Positions 7,141 through 13,795 are shown, numbered from the stretch's first letter. The stretch is 16,137 nt of DNA from an uncultured Prevotella sp. (GCA_900770395.1 CAAGKM010000049.1:1-16137), one strand, 5' to 3'. Made by a program: numbers and translations. The notes: a model not told the origin generated them from the sequence alone.

Positions 7141-7148
7141 TAACTTTG
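7141..7148 (+). promoter_or_regulatory. Promoter -7 box of the two-gene cassette
   Basis: TAACTTTG fits TAnnTTTG exactly and is followed by GC, as in many Bacteroides promoters; the ATG at 7171 is 22 nt downstream. No -33 element at the usual distance is convincing. The rest of the 7020-7170 gap is AT-rich with no other feature seen. Confidence 0.6.
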
Positions 7149-7170
7149 CAACATGTAAATTATACTTATT

Positions 7171-8124
7171 ATGACACGAATACCACCGAAAAAGCTCACT
7201 CTCCGAGCATTTAAGATAGAAAACCCCAGCCTAACCGAACCTCATTCGGGCATATTGGGATTGTTGCAGCAGGTACTGACACCAGAATCGATTGTTGCTC
7301 AACGTCGTATGCCCCTTAATGCCGAAGACCCCGACAGGGATTTGTTGGCAAACTTTACATGGTCAACTAATAACTCCTATATGTTTGGTATGATGTTGCG
7401 TATTATCCCAGCTGATAATGGCGGTGTAATAAGTGAGGAGTTGTTTAATCAGCCAACAATCACAATGGCACAGGTTAATGCTGGTCATCCCGATCAAAGT
7501 CAGTACAAAGGTCATTTTTATTTTGCCCTCAATAACAATTACCTTGTGACCAGTTTGGCTGGTAATATCAATATCGATCGTTTACAAACGTATATAAATT
7601 GGCTGCTTGAAGGTGTAAGGGGAGAGAGATTGTTTCAGTTTACGGAGTTAACCAAATTGCCAGATGGTGTACAGCTTTCTCAAATTAAAGACATTCAATT
7701 TGTTGGTGGTGGAAATGTCGTATCAGCAACTCCTTCAGAAAATGAACCGACTACATTTTCTGCAAAGTTAGGTAATTTGACTGATGATTTACTGGGACAA
7801 CTTATTGGCGACACTTCCAGTCTAGCAGAAATTCAGTCTAACCAGCTTATTGAAGCACGATTATTCCTTAAACTCAAAAGCAAACCGAAAGAAATGGCGC
7901 AAGAGACTTTCCAACGTGTGATGGGAGCCATTGCTACTAATATTACAAACGATAGTGGGCTAGTGATACGCACAAAAGATGGAAACAAATTTACCGGTGC
8001 AGCTGTTAAAGTTAAAAAGCCTGTTTCCGTTGAATGTGTGGAGACAAACCGCATTGTAGAAGAGCAATTAAAACAAGAAATGGAATTATTTTTGAGTGAA
8101 GTAAGAACGCAATTAAATGACTAA
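7171..8124 (+). CDS. Unrecognised 317-aa protein, first gene of accessory pair
   Basis: This 317-residue soluble protein has no signal peptide or membrane segment. The N-terminal region (PKKLTLRAFKIENPSLTEPH) is followed by an aromatic, beta-rich middle (SYMFGMMLRIIPADNGGVI; KGHFYFALNNNYLVTSLAG) and a helical, acidic C-terminus ending in LKQEMELFLSEVRTQL. No catalytic motif is evident and I do not recognise the family. Its stop overlaps the start of the next gene by 8 nt, so the two are coupled. Base use is more AT-rich than the phage early genes. A soluble sensor with a membrane partner is a common layout of phage-exclusion pairs, but that role is only inferred. Confidence 0.85.
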   Translation: MTRIPPKKLTLRAFKIENPSLTEPHSGILGLLQQVLTPESIVAQRRMPLNAEDPDRDLLANFTWSTNNSYMFGMMLRIIPADNGGVISEELFNQPTITMAQVNAGHPDQSQYKGHFYFALNNNYLVTSLAGNINIDRLQTYINWLLEGVRGERLFQFTELTKLPDGVQLSQIKDIQFVGGGNVVSATPSENEPTTFSAKLGNLTDDLLGQLIGDTSSLAEIQSNQLIEARLFLKLKSKPKEMAQETFQRVMGAIATNITNDSGLVIRTKDGNKFTGAAVKVKKPVSVECVETNRIVEEQLKQEMELFLSEVRTQLND

Positions 8125-8581
8125 GTTGATACTCCGCATAATTGTTGCGGTGGCTATTGCAATAGTGCTAGCCATTGCAGATGTAAGCGGCAATGCAGTA
8201 GTACTGCAAACGCTGTTTACGGTGTTGGGTATTGTTTTTTCTATCTCAATGAGTCTATTGGTATCATTTAGTCTCTCCAAGGTACTTAATAAAAAAATGC
8301 GCACGGCTCTTCGCTCTTCTATTGCCCATGTGCGAAATATGCTACTCCTTGATTTTGGAGTGGCTACGTTTGCTTTAGTTGTGGCACTTATATGGAACGT
8401 GGAGCATTTGCGCTATATCTTTTGGGATTGGGTAGTTATTGATATAATGCTCATAGCTGTAGCATTGGTAGGCCTTTCCCTTATTTACGAGATTTATAAT
8501 TTCCGTAAACTACATAAGCTTCATACCGACATAGAAGATGCGATCATTGCAGAGGAAATCAGTAAAGCTAACCGGCAATAA
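8117..8581 (+). CDS. Four-TM membrane protein, second gene of accessory pair
   Basis: The product has 154 residues with four predicted membrane segments at about 4-24, 29-52, 73-93 and 105-126, then a cytoplasmic helical tail (FRKLHKLHTDIEDAIIAEEI). There is no signal peptidase site or enzyme motif. The ATG lies inside the last codons of the preceding gene, an 8-nt overlap that implies translational coupling and matched amounts. It could be a membrane effector or anchor for the 317-aa protein. A stem-loop lies 60 nt past the stop. The family is not recognised. Confidence 0.85.
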   Translation: MTKLILRIIVAVAIAIVLAIADVSGNAVVLQTLFTVLGIVFSISMSLLVSFSLSKVLNKKMRTALRSSIAHVRNMLLLDFGVATFALVVALIWNVEHLRYIFWDWVVIDIMLIAVALVGLSLIYEIYNFRKLHKLHTDIEDAIIAEEISKANRQ

Positions 8582-8641
8582 TCTCTGGTCTTGAAGCAAA
8601 ATACTTAAATAACTCCTAACATAATACTTTGTTTTTAATAA

Positions 8642-8669
8642 ATGCTCCCGGCACCATCACCGGGAGCAT
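8642..8669. terminator. Strong stem-loop after the accessory pair
   Basis: ATGCTCCCGG (8642-8651) and CCGGGAGCAT (8660-8669) form a perfect 10-bp GC-rich stem with an 8-nt loop. No T-run follows on the plus strand; on the minus strand the stem is followed by TTTATTAAAAAC. It may terminate the cassette, or transcripts from the tRNA-like gene. Confidence 0.6.
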
Positions 8670-8776
8670 CATCCATCAACAATCAATCAATTACCTTAAA
8701 TCTCCGTGCGCTTTATCCCCTCAGCCGGAGTGCTGATTAGCGGGAGCGTTCGTCTAACACCTTCAAACAAATATTG

Positions 8777-8869
8777 GGGCAGCAACAAGACTCGAACTTG
8801 TGACAAAAGACCTGCGACACGTATCATCACGTATGCACACCTTCGCTCTACCAACTGAGCTATACTGCC
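8777..8869 (-). tRNA. tRNA-like gene with over-long anticodon arm
   Basis: Reading on the minus strand, this 93-nt element has a complete 7-bp acceptor stem (GGCAGTA with TGCTGCC, one G-U), a D arm (GCTC-AGTTGGTA-GAGC) and a T arm (ACAAG-TTCGAGT-CTTGT), all canonical. Between the D and T arms are 43 nt instead of about 23. They fold best as one long hairpin: GAAGG/CTTTT, TGTG/CGCA and ATACGT/ACGTGT, capped by GATGAT. No normal 7-nt anticodon loop can be placed, so no amino acid is assigned. CCA is not encoded. It could be a decayed tRNA, a tRNA mimic, or an unusual isoacceptor. Confidence 0.6.
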
Positions 8870-9306
8870 AGATATTCGTACCGCACGCACGTTTATGCTG
8901 CTAAAATACCACTTATTACGCTAATATCTACTACAAATCAACCACTTATACAAATATCGTAATCGTATCAATCACCAAAAGTTCTATACTATCCCCCTAT
9001 AAATATTTATTTAAACGCTAAAAAAGGTATCTTAAAAAGAAACATCATACCCAAAACACACCCAAAAACAAAGCAAAAAAGTATGCCCAACTTTTTGTAA
9101 AGTAAACAATATACACATAAAAGTATGTCCAACTCGGTATGTCCAACAGTATGCCCAGCTCATTTTTAACACTTCATCGCTAATGGCTCACCAACTTGGA
9201 AGTCTATGTATGCGGACAATAATTCCTCCATTTAATCATTTCACTAAAATGCTCTAAACAGTATATCTTATTGGTTTAAATACTTCTATATATTATTTAT
9301 TTGGAA
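8870..9306. other. AT-rich gap without a gene; likely phage/chromosome junction zone
   Basis: No convincing gene is seen in this 437-bp stretch. It holds the 5' flank of the tRNA-like gene, where no clear promoter was found, and the four 12-bp repeats described separately. The low GC contrasts with the phage early genes on one side and the DnaB/HU locus on the other. The phage end probably lies here or in 7020-8776, but no target-site duplication could be identified from one end. Confidence 0.5.
9081..9160 (+). repeat. Four copies of a 12-bp repeat GTATGYCCARCW
   Basis: Copies are GTATGCCCAACT (9081-9092), GTATGTCCAACT (9123-9134), GTATGTCCAACA (9137-9148) and GTATGCCCAGCT (9149-9160). Start-to-start spacings are 42, 14 and 12 bp. 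The last two copies abut. The cluster is outside any gene and could be protein-binding sites, for example transposase sites at a phage end. Confidence 0.85.
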
Positions 9307-9314
9307 TATCTTTG
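9307..9314 (+). promoter_or_regulatory. Promoter -7 box for the small 9342 gene
   Basis: TATCTTTG matches TAnnTTTG and is followed by C. It lies 27 nt upstream of the ATG at 9342 and rules out the upstream TTG at 9312 as a start, since that codon overlaps the -7 box. No clear -33 element. Confidence 0.6.
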
Positions 9315-9341
9315 CAAAAGAAAATTCCAAATATTAACGAT

Positions 9342-9551
9342 ATGACCAAAGTAATTCATGTACATCTCATTTTTGAGAAGAAAGACTATTATTTCGGCAG
9401 CATCAGCGCCATCTATACTGTCCTAAACGACGCTCAAATAGGCATCAAAAAGAGCTCGTTACTTCATGCTGGTCTCACTGATGGCGACGTTAAGATAACC
9501 CATAGAGCCATTATCAAGCAGTCTCACCTCATTCGTAGCACCCAAGAGTAG
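9342..9551 (+). CDS. Small hypothetical protein, Bacteroides type
   Basis: This is a 69-residue protein starting MTKVIHVHLIFEKKDYYFGS. The 'KDYYFGSISAIYTVL' core resembles a family of small Bacteroidales proteins seen, from memory, near mobile elements; its function is unknown to me. The ATG is chosen because it follows the predicted transcription start and an A-rich leader. It converges on the amidase operon, and the stem-loop at 9574-9612 lies between the two. No membrane segment or signal is present. Confidence 0.65.
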   Translation: MTKVIHVHLIFEKKDYYFGSISAIYTVLNDAQIGIKKSSLLHAGLTDGDVKITHRAIIKQSHLIRSTQE

Positions 9552-9573
9552 TCTCACCATTACGCATAGAAAA

Positions 9574-9612
9574 AGGGCTGAATTGTGCCTCAAAAAGCAT
9601 CAATTCAGCCCT
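9574..9612 (-). terminator. Terminator of the HU-smalltalk-amidase unit
   Basis: AGGGCTGAATTG (9574-9585) and CAATTCAGCCCT (9601-9612) form a perfect 12-bp stem with a 15-nt loop that may extend by TGC/GCA. On the minus strand the stem runs into TTTTT, a typical intrinsic terminator. It may also stop the convergent plus-strand gene, whose stop is 22 nt away. The remaining 9613-9773 is AT-rich with no gene seen. Confidence 0.8.
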
Positions 9613-9773
9613 CACACTATTTCAATGTCATTTAAACCGTTTAGAAATCACTCATTCCTCATTTAAATGCAACCCAAATGTTAGCCAATATTACATTTTG
9701 ATTTATCTTCGCCCGATATAGCAAACATGCTCAACCTCCCTATTCATAAGCATTTGAGCCACATTTCACCCTC

Positions 9774-10172
9774 TCATAGTTTACATACAAAGTGATTTCC
9801 CCCCCCTAGGTCGGGGCTCAGGTCGCGGTGACCGCAAAGCCGGGAACCGGGATAATCCTTCAGCAGCAGCAACACAAGCACACGCAGGGAGTGCTTTTGA
9901 AAAAGGGTGCGTGTATCGGCAGGGCGACCGCACTCGTCAAGACCGCCTTCGTAGCAGACACCGATGCTACCTGCATTCCAACCCCGGACATGGGCACCAG
10001 GCAGGGACAAGGGACGCAGGGACTTGATGTCACCGTTCTTGCGGATATAAAAATGATAACCTGCGCCGGAGAAGCCCCGGCGCAGGTGGTCTGTCGTCAA
10101 GTCGTGCTCCGTATAGCAGCGGTCGCAGCGGGTGGCGGAACAATGGACGACGATAAGATTGATGAATCTCAT
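9774..10172 (-). CDS. N-acetylmuramoyl-L-alanine amidase, C-terminally truncated
   Basis: The 132-residue protein belongs to the Amidase_2/PGRP-like family, which cleaves the MurNAc-L-Ala bond of peptidoglycan. Visible motifs are INLIVVHCSAT with the first zinc-ligand His10, GYHFYIRKNGDI, and CGHRDLSPDL with His115. Bacteroides relatives normally continue about 20 residues past SPDL to a CPCF motif carrying the third ligand Cys. Here the frame ends GGGNHFVCKL just after a run of eight G (C at 9799-9806 on the plus strand). Neither alternative frame past the G-run restores CPCF, so the end looks replaced or deleted. Activity is doubtful. No signal peptide. Confidence 0.85.
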   Translation of the reverse strand: MRFINLIVVHCSATRCDRCYTEHDLTTDHLRRGFSGAGYHFYIRKNGDIKSLRPLSLPGAHVRGWNAGSIGVCYEGGLDECGRPADTRTLFQKHSLRVLVLLLLKDYPGSRLCGHRDLSPDLGGGNHFVCKL

Positions 10173-10218
10173 GAGAATTAAAAATTAGAAATTAAAAATT
10201 AAAAGTGAAGGAAACCCG

Positions 10219-10320
10219 CTACACTGTCATGGCATGGGCGCTCAGGGCACCAATAAGCGCGGAGGCTACAGCGATTATCACTTTCAGAATCTTATCCCAA
10301 ACAGATGATTTTGTACTCAT
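10219..10320 (-). CDS. Smalltalk protein
   Basis: This 33-residue peptide, too short for usual gene callers, starts MSTKSSVWDKILKVIIAVAS and continues with a hydrophobic stretch ending LSAHAMTV. It matches the Bacteroidales 'smalltalk' family, which is routinely found between an HU-like gene and an amidase, exactly as here. One membrane-spanning or signal-like segment covers about residues 12-28. Function is unknown. The spacing (46 nt to the amidase, about 156 nt from HU) suits one transcript. Confidence 0.88.
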   Translation of the reverse strand: MSTKSSVWDKILKVIIAVASALIGALSAHAMTV

Positions 10321-10371
10321 AAAATTAAGGATTAATAGTTAAGAATTAATGGTTAAGGATTAGTGATTAAG

Positions 10372-10467
10372 GATTAAGGGCTAATGATTAATGGTTAATC
10401 ATTAGGGATTGATTAGCGATAAGCGATTTGCTTGTGTTCATTAACCATTAATCACTAACCCTTAATC
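10372..10467. repeat. Long imperfect inverted repeat between HU and smalltalk genes
   Basis: Arm 1 (10372-10398) and arm 2 (10441-10467) are reverse complements at 25 of 27 positions, enclosing about 42 nt. The whole 10321-10470 gap is built from degenerate TTAATGATTAATGGTTA-like units. In RNA it would form a long AT-rich hairpin and could attenuate or stabilise the mRNA between HU and the smalltalk-amidase pair. Confidence 0.8.
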
Positions 10468-10476
10468 ATTCCTTCT

Positions 10477-10989
10477 TTATCCCAGCGGATTTTCGCCCTG
10501 GTCGCCGTCGTCGCCGGAGCCGCCTCCGGAACCACCGCCTTGATTGCCGCCGCCGGAGCCGCCCTCCTCGGGCTTGTCGAGCACAAAGCCCACATTCGCC
10601 GGGCTGCGGGTCACGGCGGTACTGCCGTTCACCAGCTTCAGCTCCTTGTCGGGGATAAAGCGGATATTCACCTTCGAGATATTGCGCACCGTACATTTGT
10701 CCGAGGCCTCCATGCCGGGACAGCGGAACGTCATGTGGAAAGTGCCCAGCTGGTTCAGCTTCACCTTGTCGCCGTTGGCAAGGTTGCCTTGAATCTCCTC
10801 CACCAGGGCTTCGATGACGTGCTTCACGTCGCCCTTCGTCATGGCACAGTTTTTCTGAATGGAGGCGGCAAGGACATCGATGTCCACGGTGCCGCAGGTC
10901 TTGGGTTTCTGACGGAGATAGTACAACATGGGCGAAGCCGGGTTGCTTACGATTTTACGGCGCTGGAAGCGCTCTACAATTACATCCAT
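10477..10989 (-). CDS. HU-like DNA-binding protein with Gly-rich acidic tail
   Basis: The 170-residue product resembles the Bacteroides HU-related family (TIGR01201 type). Residues 1-130 hold an HU-like fold (IDVLAASIQKNCAMTKGDVK, then GDKVKLNQLGTFHMTF and a beta-arm region), longer than the 90-residue canonical HU. Residues about 140-170 are a Gly/Ser/Asp-rich tail (GGSGGGNQGGGSGGGSGDDG), flexible and acidic. It probably binds or bends DNA. A strong promoter lies about 110 nt upstream, so it starts its own unit with smalltalk and the amidase. Confidence 0.9.
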   Translation of the reverse strand: MDVIVERFQRRKIVSNPASPMLYYLRQKPKTCGTVDIDVLAASIQKNCAMTKGDVKHVIEALVEEIQGNLANGDKVKLNQLGTFHMTFRCPGMEASDKCTVRNISKVNIRFIPDKELKLVNGSTAVTRSPANVGFVLDKPEEGGSGGGNQGGGSGGGSGDDGDQGENPLG

Positions 10990-11101
10990 AAATTTGAAAA
11001 GTTAAGGTTTAAGTTAAGAAAAATGAGTTATAAGAGAGAAGTGGGTAAGGGAAGGGATAGGGCGCCCGAATCAATGATTATTCCTTTTCTTAAGCACATT
11101 A

Positions 11102-11132
11102 CAAAGATACAACATTAAGAAGCGGAAGTCAA
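11102..11132 (-). promoter_or_regulatory. HU promoter
   Basis: On the minus strand TTG (11132-11130) is followed after exactly 20 nt by TATCTTTG (11109-11102), a full match to the Bacteroides promoter. The start should lie near 11095, giving a leader of about 105 nt before the ATG at 10989. No gene is seen in 10990-11241. Confidence 0.82.
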
Positions 11133-11155
11133 GTGTTTTGCCATTTTTTTTACTA

Positions 11156-11207
11156 CAAAAAACACGGAGACACAGAGTTTTTCAAGCAATAAGAAAAATC
11201 TCCGTGT
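11156..11207 (-). terminator. Terminator of the dnaB unit
   Basis: On the minus strand ACACGGAGA (11207-11199) pairs with TCTCCGTGT (11170-11162), with inner T5/A5 pairing, and runs into six T. It lies 35 nt past the helicase stop codon and separates it from the HU unit. Confidence 0.75.
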
Positions 11208-11241
11208 CTTTGTGTCCCTGTATTCTATAAATTTCCATCCA

Positions 11242-12633
11242 TCACTTTGCATTCCTCGTCAGCCACTCCAATGGTGGTATGTAGTCCACCAGTTTTGTCA
11301 TGCTTTGGTTATGATGGAAATAGACTTCACCGGTTTTGCCATTACGGTGCTTGGCTATGATGACGATACCCAGGCCATCGGTGGGATAAGTACTCTTCTT
11401 ATCGACGGTCTTGCCGTAGAGGGCAGGGCGGCAAAGCAGCATTACCATATCCGCATCCTGCTCTATGGCGCCGCTCTCGCGCAGGTTGCTCAGGGTGGGG
11501 CGATGGTCTATGCTACCGTCGCTCGCCCGGTTCAGCTGGCTCAGCAGCAGTACGGGGATATCCAGCTCCTTGGCCAGCAGCTTTGCCTTGCGGCTTGCCT
11601 GCGCCACTTCCTGCTCGCGGTTACGGTTTTTCTGGTCACTCCTCATGTCACATAGTTGCAGATAGTCCACAATCACCATGTCACAGCGATTCTTGCTCTT
11701 CAGCAGGCGGGCGGAAGAACGCACGCGGTCCATGCTCGTCATCGGATGGTCGTCTATCAGTATGGGCAACCGCGACAACTCGGCAGACGCCTCATGCACC
11801 TGCCTCACCTCGCCGGGTGTGAGCTGACCGCTACGCAGGTGTTGCGGGTCTACCCCCTCCGTAGCTGCAAGCAGCCAGCGGTCTCCCAGGCGCTCGCCTT
11901 GCATTTCGAGGCTGAAGACCACCACATGACGCCCCGCCATGGCAGCGGCACGGGCCAGGTGGAGGGCAAAGGCCGTCTTCCCCACCGACGGACGGGCAGC
12001 AAGGATGTTCAAGTCGCCGCGCTGCCAGCCCGCCGTAACGTGGTCCAGAGCGTCAAAACCCGTAGGGATACCCGTAATGCCGTTGCATCCGTGCTCCATA
12101 CGCTGCTCCACCTCGGCCAGCGTGTCGTCCATCAGCCGGTCTATGGAGCGAAGGTGGTCGGCTACGCCGCTCTCGTCCTCCAGCCCCTCCAGCAGTCGAT
12201 GGGCTTCCACCAGGATGTCGTCAATATCCATCGACTCGTCGGCACTGAACGCCAGCAGTTGCTGGAATCCCGTACGCATGATACGCCGCGTGTGCAATTG
12301 CCTAAGGATGAGCGCATGATACTCCAGATGAGCACTGGAGCTGACCTTCGAGCTGATGCGTAACAGTTCGTAAGGCCCGCCCACGGCATCGAGTTTGCCA
12401 CGGGCTGCCAGTTCGTTCTTCAGCGTGATGGTATCTATGGACTTTGCGCTGCGATACATCGATTGCAGGGCGGCAAAAATTTCCAGATTCTTCTCCTCGT
12501 AGAACATCTCGGGACGAAGTTTGTCCGCCACCAGAGGCATGGCAGCGCGCTCTATCATGCAGGCACCGATGACAGCTTCTTCGAGGTCACTGTCGTGGGA
12601 AAAAGTAGTTTCAGTCATCATATTCATTTTCAA
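11242..12633 (-). CDS. dnaB: DnaB-type replicative helicase
   Basis: This 463-residue protein has the DnaB N-terminal domain (about 14-115; EEAVIGACMIERAAMPLVAD) and a RecA-type C-terminal domain. Walker A is ARPSVGKTAF (about 213-222), Walker B is VIVDYLQL (about 320-327), then LLLSQLNR (about 362-369) and an RNGKTG segment (about 430-435). It unwinds DNA 5' to 3' as a hexamer at forks. The start overlaps the upstream replication gene by 23 nt; a later Met at 12618 is also possible. This is probably an accessory, phage-derived copy, since it sits in a mobile-like locus rather than beside ribosomal genes. Whether a second chromosomal copy exists cannot be seen here. Confidence 0.93.
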   Translation of the reverse strand: MKMNMMTETTFSHDSDLEEAVIGACMIERAAMPLVADKLRPEMFYEEKNLEIFAALQSMYRSAKSIDTITLKNELAARGKLDAVGGPYELLRISSKVSSSAHLEYHALILRQLHTRRIMRTGFQQLLAFSADESMDIDDILVEAHRLLEGLEDESGVADHLRSIDRLMDDTLAEVEQRMEHGCNGITGIPTGFDALDHVTAGWQRGDLNILAARPSVGKTAFALHLARAAAMAGRHVVVFSLEMQGERLGDRWLLAATEGVDPQHLRSGQLTPGEVRQVHEASAELSRLPILIDDHPMTSMDRVRSSARLLKSKNRCDMVIVDYLQLCDMRSDQKNRNREQEVAQASRKAKLLAKELDIPVLLLSQLNRASDGSIDHRPTLSNLRESGAIEQDADMVMLLCRPALYGKTVDKKSTYPTDGLGIVIIAKHRNGKTGEVYFHHNQSMTKLVDYIPPLEWLTRNAK

Positions 12634-13267
12634 AAGATTTGTCCGCCAGATAGGTGGCGGCTTGTTTACAATATTTTTGGTTGTTCAGATGGTCGTAATA
12701 TTCGTCGATGTTGTCCAGTGCCCGCTGTTTCTCGCCTGCCGTCAATTTTTTCCATTCGCGACGGGCCCGGCCGATGTTTACCTTGGGATGCTCGGTGATG
12801 TCATGAAACTTTTCCCAGAAGATGCAGAAGTCCTCTCCCACCCCAGCCACCGGCGCTGCCTTCTTCTTCCGCGGGGCTGCTTTAGGACGGGCATTGCCAG
12901 TAAGGAAATCATAATCGGGGATACGGATGTGCATCACGTAGGGGTTGGCCACCCGCTCCACGATGCCGGCGTCGAACATCTTGTTGAAGAAGTAGCGCGT
13001 ACGGTTGCGGGGCCACCCCAATATCTCCATCCAGCGGGCCAGGGAAAGTACGGACTCGCCACGTACACAGTCGAAAAGGTGTCCCCTGACGTTGCAGGTC
13101 ACCGTGCTGTAGTTGACGTGTGTCAGCACAAAGACAAAGGCTTCGAAGGCATCGGCGGCTTTCTCTCCGGTTTTCATATTCATTTGTTCCTCAAACAAGG
13201 CTTTGGGGAAGAGGAGATAGCCTTTCTTCAGCATCTCCGTTGTCATGGGTCTCATTTCTTTTTCCAT
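12611..13267 (-). CDS. Winged-helix replication protein, helicase-loader-like
   Basis: The 218-residue product has an N-terminal winged-helix-like region (about 14-110; YLLFPKALFEEQMNMKTGEK, then GESVLSLARWMEILGWPRNR and FFNKMFDAGIVERV) of the type found in phage replication initiators. A Lys/Ala/Pro-rich linker (126-140) leads to a helical C-terminal domain (FWEKFHDITEHP ... YLADKSFENEY) like those that contact DnaB or DnaC-type partners. It precedes and overlaps the helicase gene, suggesting that it delivers the helicase to DNA. The start at 13267 lies about 23 nt after the predicted transcription start. Confidence 0.75.
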   Translation of the reverse strand: MEKEMRPMTTEMLKKGYLLFPKALFEEQMNMKTGEKAADAFEAFVFVLTHVNYSTVTCNVRGHLFDCVRGESVLSLARWMEILGWPRNRTRYFFNKMFDAGIVERVANPYVMHIRIPDYDFLTGNARPKAAPRKKKAAPVAGVGEDFCIFWEKFHDITEHPKVNIGRARREWKKLTAGEKQRALDNIDEYYDHLNNQKYCKQAATYLADKSFENEYDD

Positions 13268-13296
13268 TTTTGTCTATTCTTAATTCGATAATGCGA

Positions 13297-13328
13297 CAAA
13301 GGTAAGGGACCAGCCAGGGGGATACAAA
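13297..13328 (-). promoter_or_regulatory. Promoter of the replication unit
   Basis: On the minus strand TTTG (13328-13325), 20 nt, then TACCTTTG (13304-13297) is a full Bacteroides consensus promoter. The start should lie near 13290, upstream of the ATG at 13267. Confidence 0.85.
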
Positions 13329-13431
13329 TAAGCAGTTAGAATCGGCTAAAAATTAATGAAATACATAAGGTGGCGAGAGAGGGGTTCACCTCATCCTCCA
13401 CCACCCTATATGATAATATACTAAAATAATC

Positions 13432-13454
13432 AGAATGTATTAGAAATACATTCT
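13432..13454 (-). terminator. Hairpin abutting the DUF4248-like stop codon
   Basis: AGAATGTATT (13432-13441) and AATACATTCT (13445-13454) form a perfect 10-bp stem with a 3-nt loop, starting at the base next to the stop codon. The minus-strand tail is GATTATTTTAG, only moderately T-rich, so termination is probable but not certain. Confidence 0.65.
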
Positions 13455-13757
13455 CTATTTCGCATATTTTTTAGAGACCAGAAGATACGGATTTTTCACG
13501 GTCATATCCTTCACGTGGTCGGGCATCCCCCAGTAGCTCAGGAGGATGCCTATCTGTACGGGGGTGAGGTGGGCAGTCCTGGCGGTATAGCCCTGGTCCG
13601 TCAGATCCTTCAGCAGGCAAGCGTGTTCCGCAATGGAACGGCGCAGGGCCTTTACGGCCGAGCAGGCATACGCGTAGTTTGGGTAATAGGCCACTGCCAC
13701 ATCTGCAATGCGATGGCATCCCTCGAGCAGCCATTCAAAACTTTGTTCTTTTATCAT
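13455..13757 (-). CDS. DUF4248-like protein
   Basis: The product has 100 residues. The region ADVAVAYYPNYAYACSAVKA, then LRRSI and LTPVQIGILLSYWGMP, matches my recollection of DUF4248, a Bacteroidales family usually next to DnaB/HU/amidase loci. Function is unknown. I use the Met at 13757 (MIKEQSFEWL) because the upstream ATG at 13790 lies within the -7 box of the predicted promoter and could not be in the transcript. It has its own promoter and a hairpin right after the stop. Confidence 0.78.
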   Translation of the reverse strand: MIKEQSFEWLLEGCHRIADVAVAYYPNYAYACSAVKALRRSIAEHACLLKDLTDQGYTARTAHLTPVQIGILLSYWGMPDHVKDMTVKNPYLLVSKKYAK

Positions 13758-13787
13758 TTTGCATATATTTATTAATAAAACATGTTG

Positions 13788-13795
13788 CAAAGTTA
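13788..13795 (-). promoter_or_regulatory. Promoter -7 box of the DUF4248-like gene
   Basis: On the minus strand TAACTTTG (13795-13788) fits TAnnTTTG. A near-match -33 (TTTC) lies about 19 nt upstream. The leader to the ATG at 13757 would be about 25 nt. Confidence 0.65.

Noticed and set aside
8696..8890. Minus-strand 64-codon frame
   Set aside because: Its translation (GSIAQLVERR, SQVRVLLLP) is the usual false protein read through a tRNA gene.
9081..9160. CRISPR array
   Set aside because: The repeats are only 12 bp, unevenly spaced and partly abutting, with no spacers of regular length and no cas gene.
9312..9341. Upstream TTG start for the small 9342 gene
   Set aside because: The codon overlaps the predicted -7 box, so it would not be in the mRNA; the ATG at 9342 is better.
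11656..12363. Plus-strand frames opposite dnaB
   Set aside because: They are shadows of the helicase gene, with no motifs and no promoter.
12521..13291. Plus-strand 256-codon frame opposite the replication protein
   Set aside because: It covers parts of two minus-strand genes and their promoter; its translation is not protein-like.
13758..13790. Upstream ATG start for the DUF4248-like gene
   Set aside because: It lies in the -7 box of the only good promoter; the family similarity begins after the Met at 13757.
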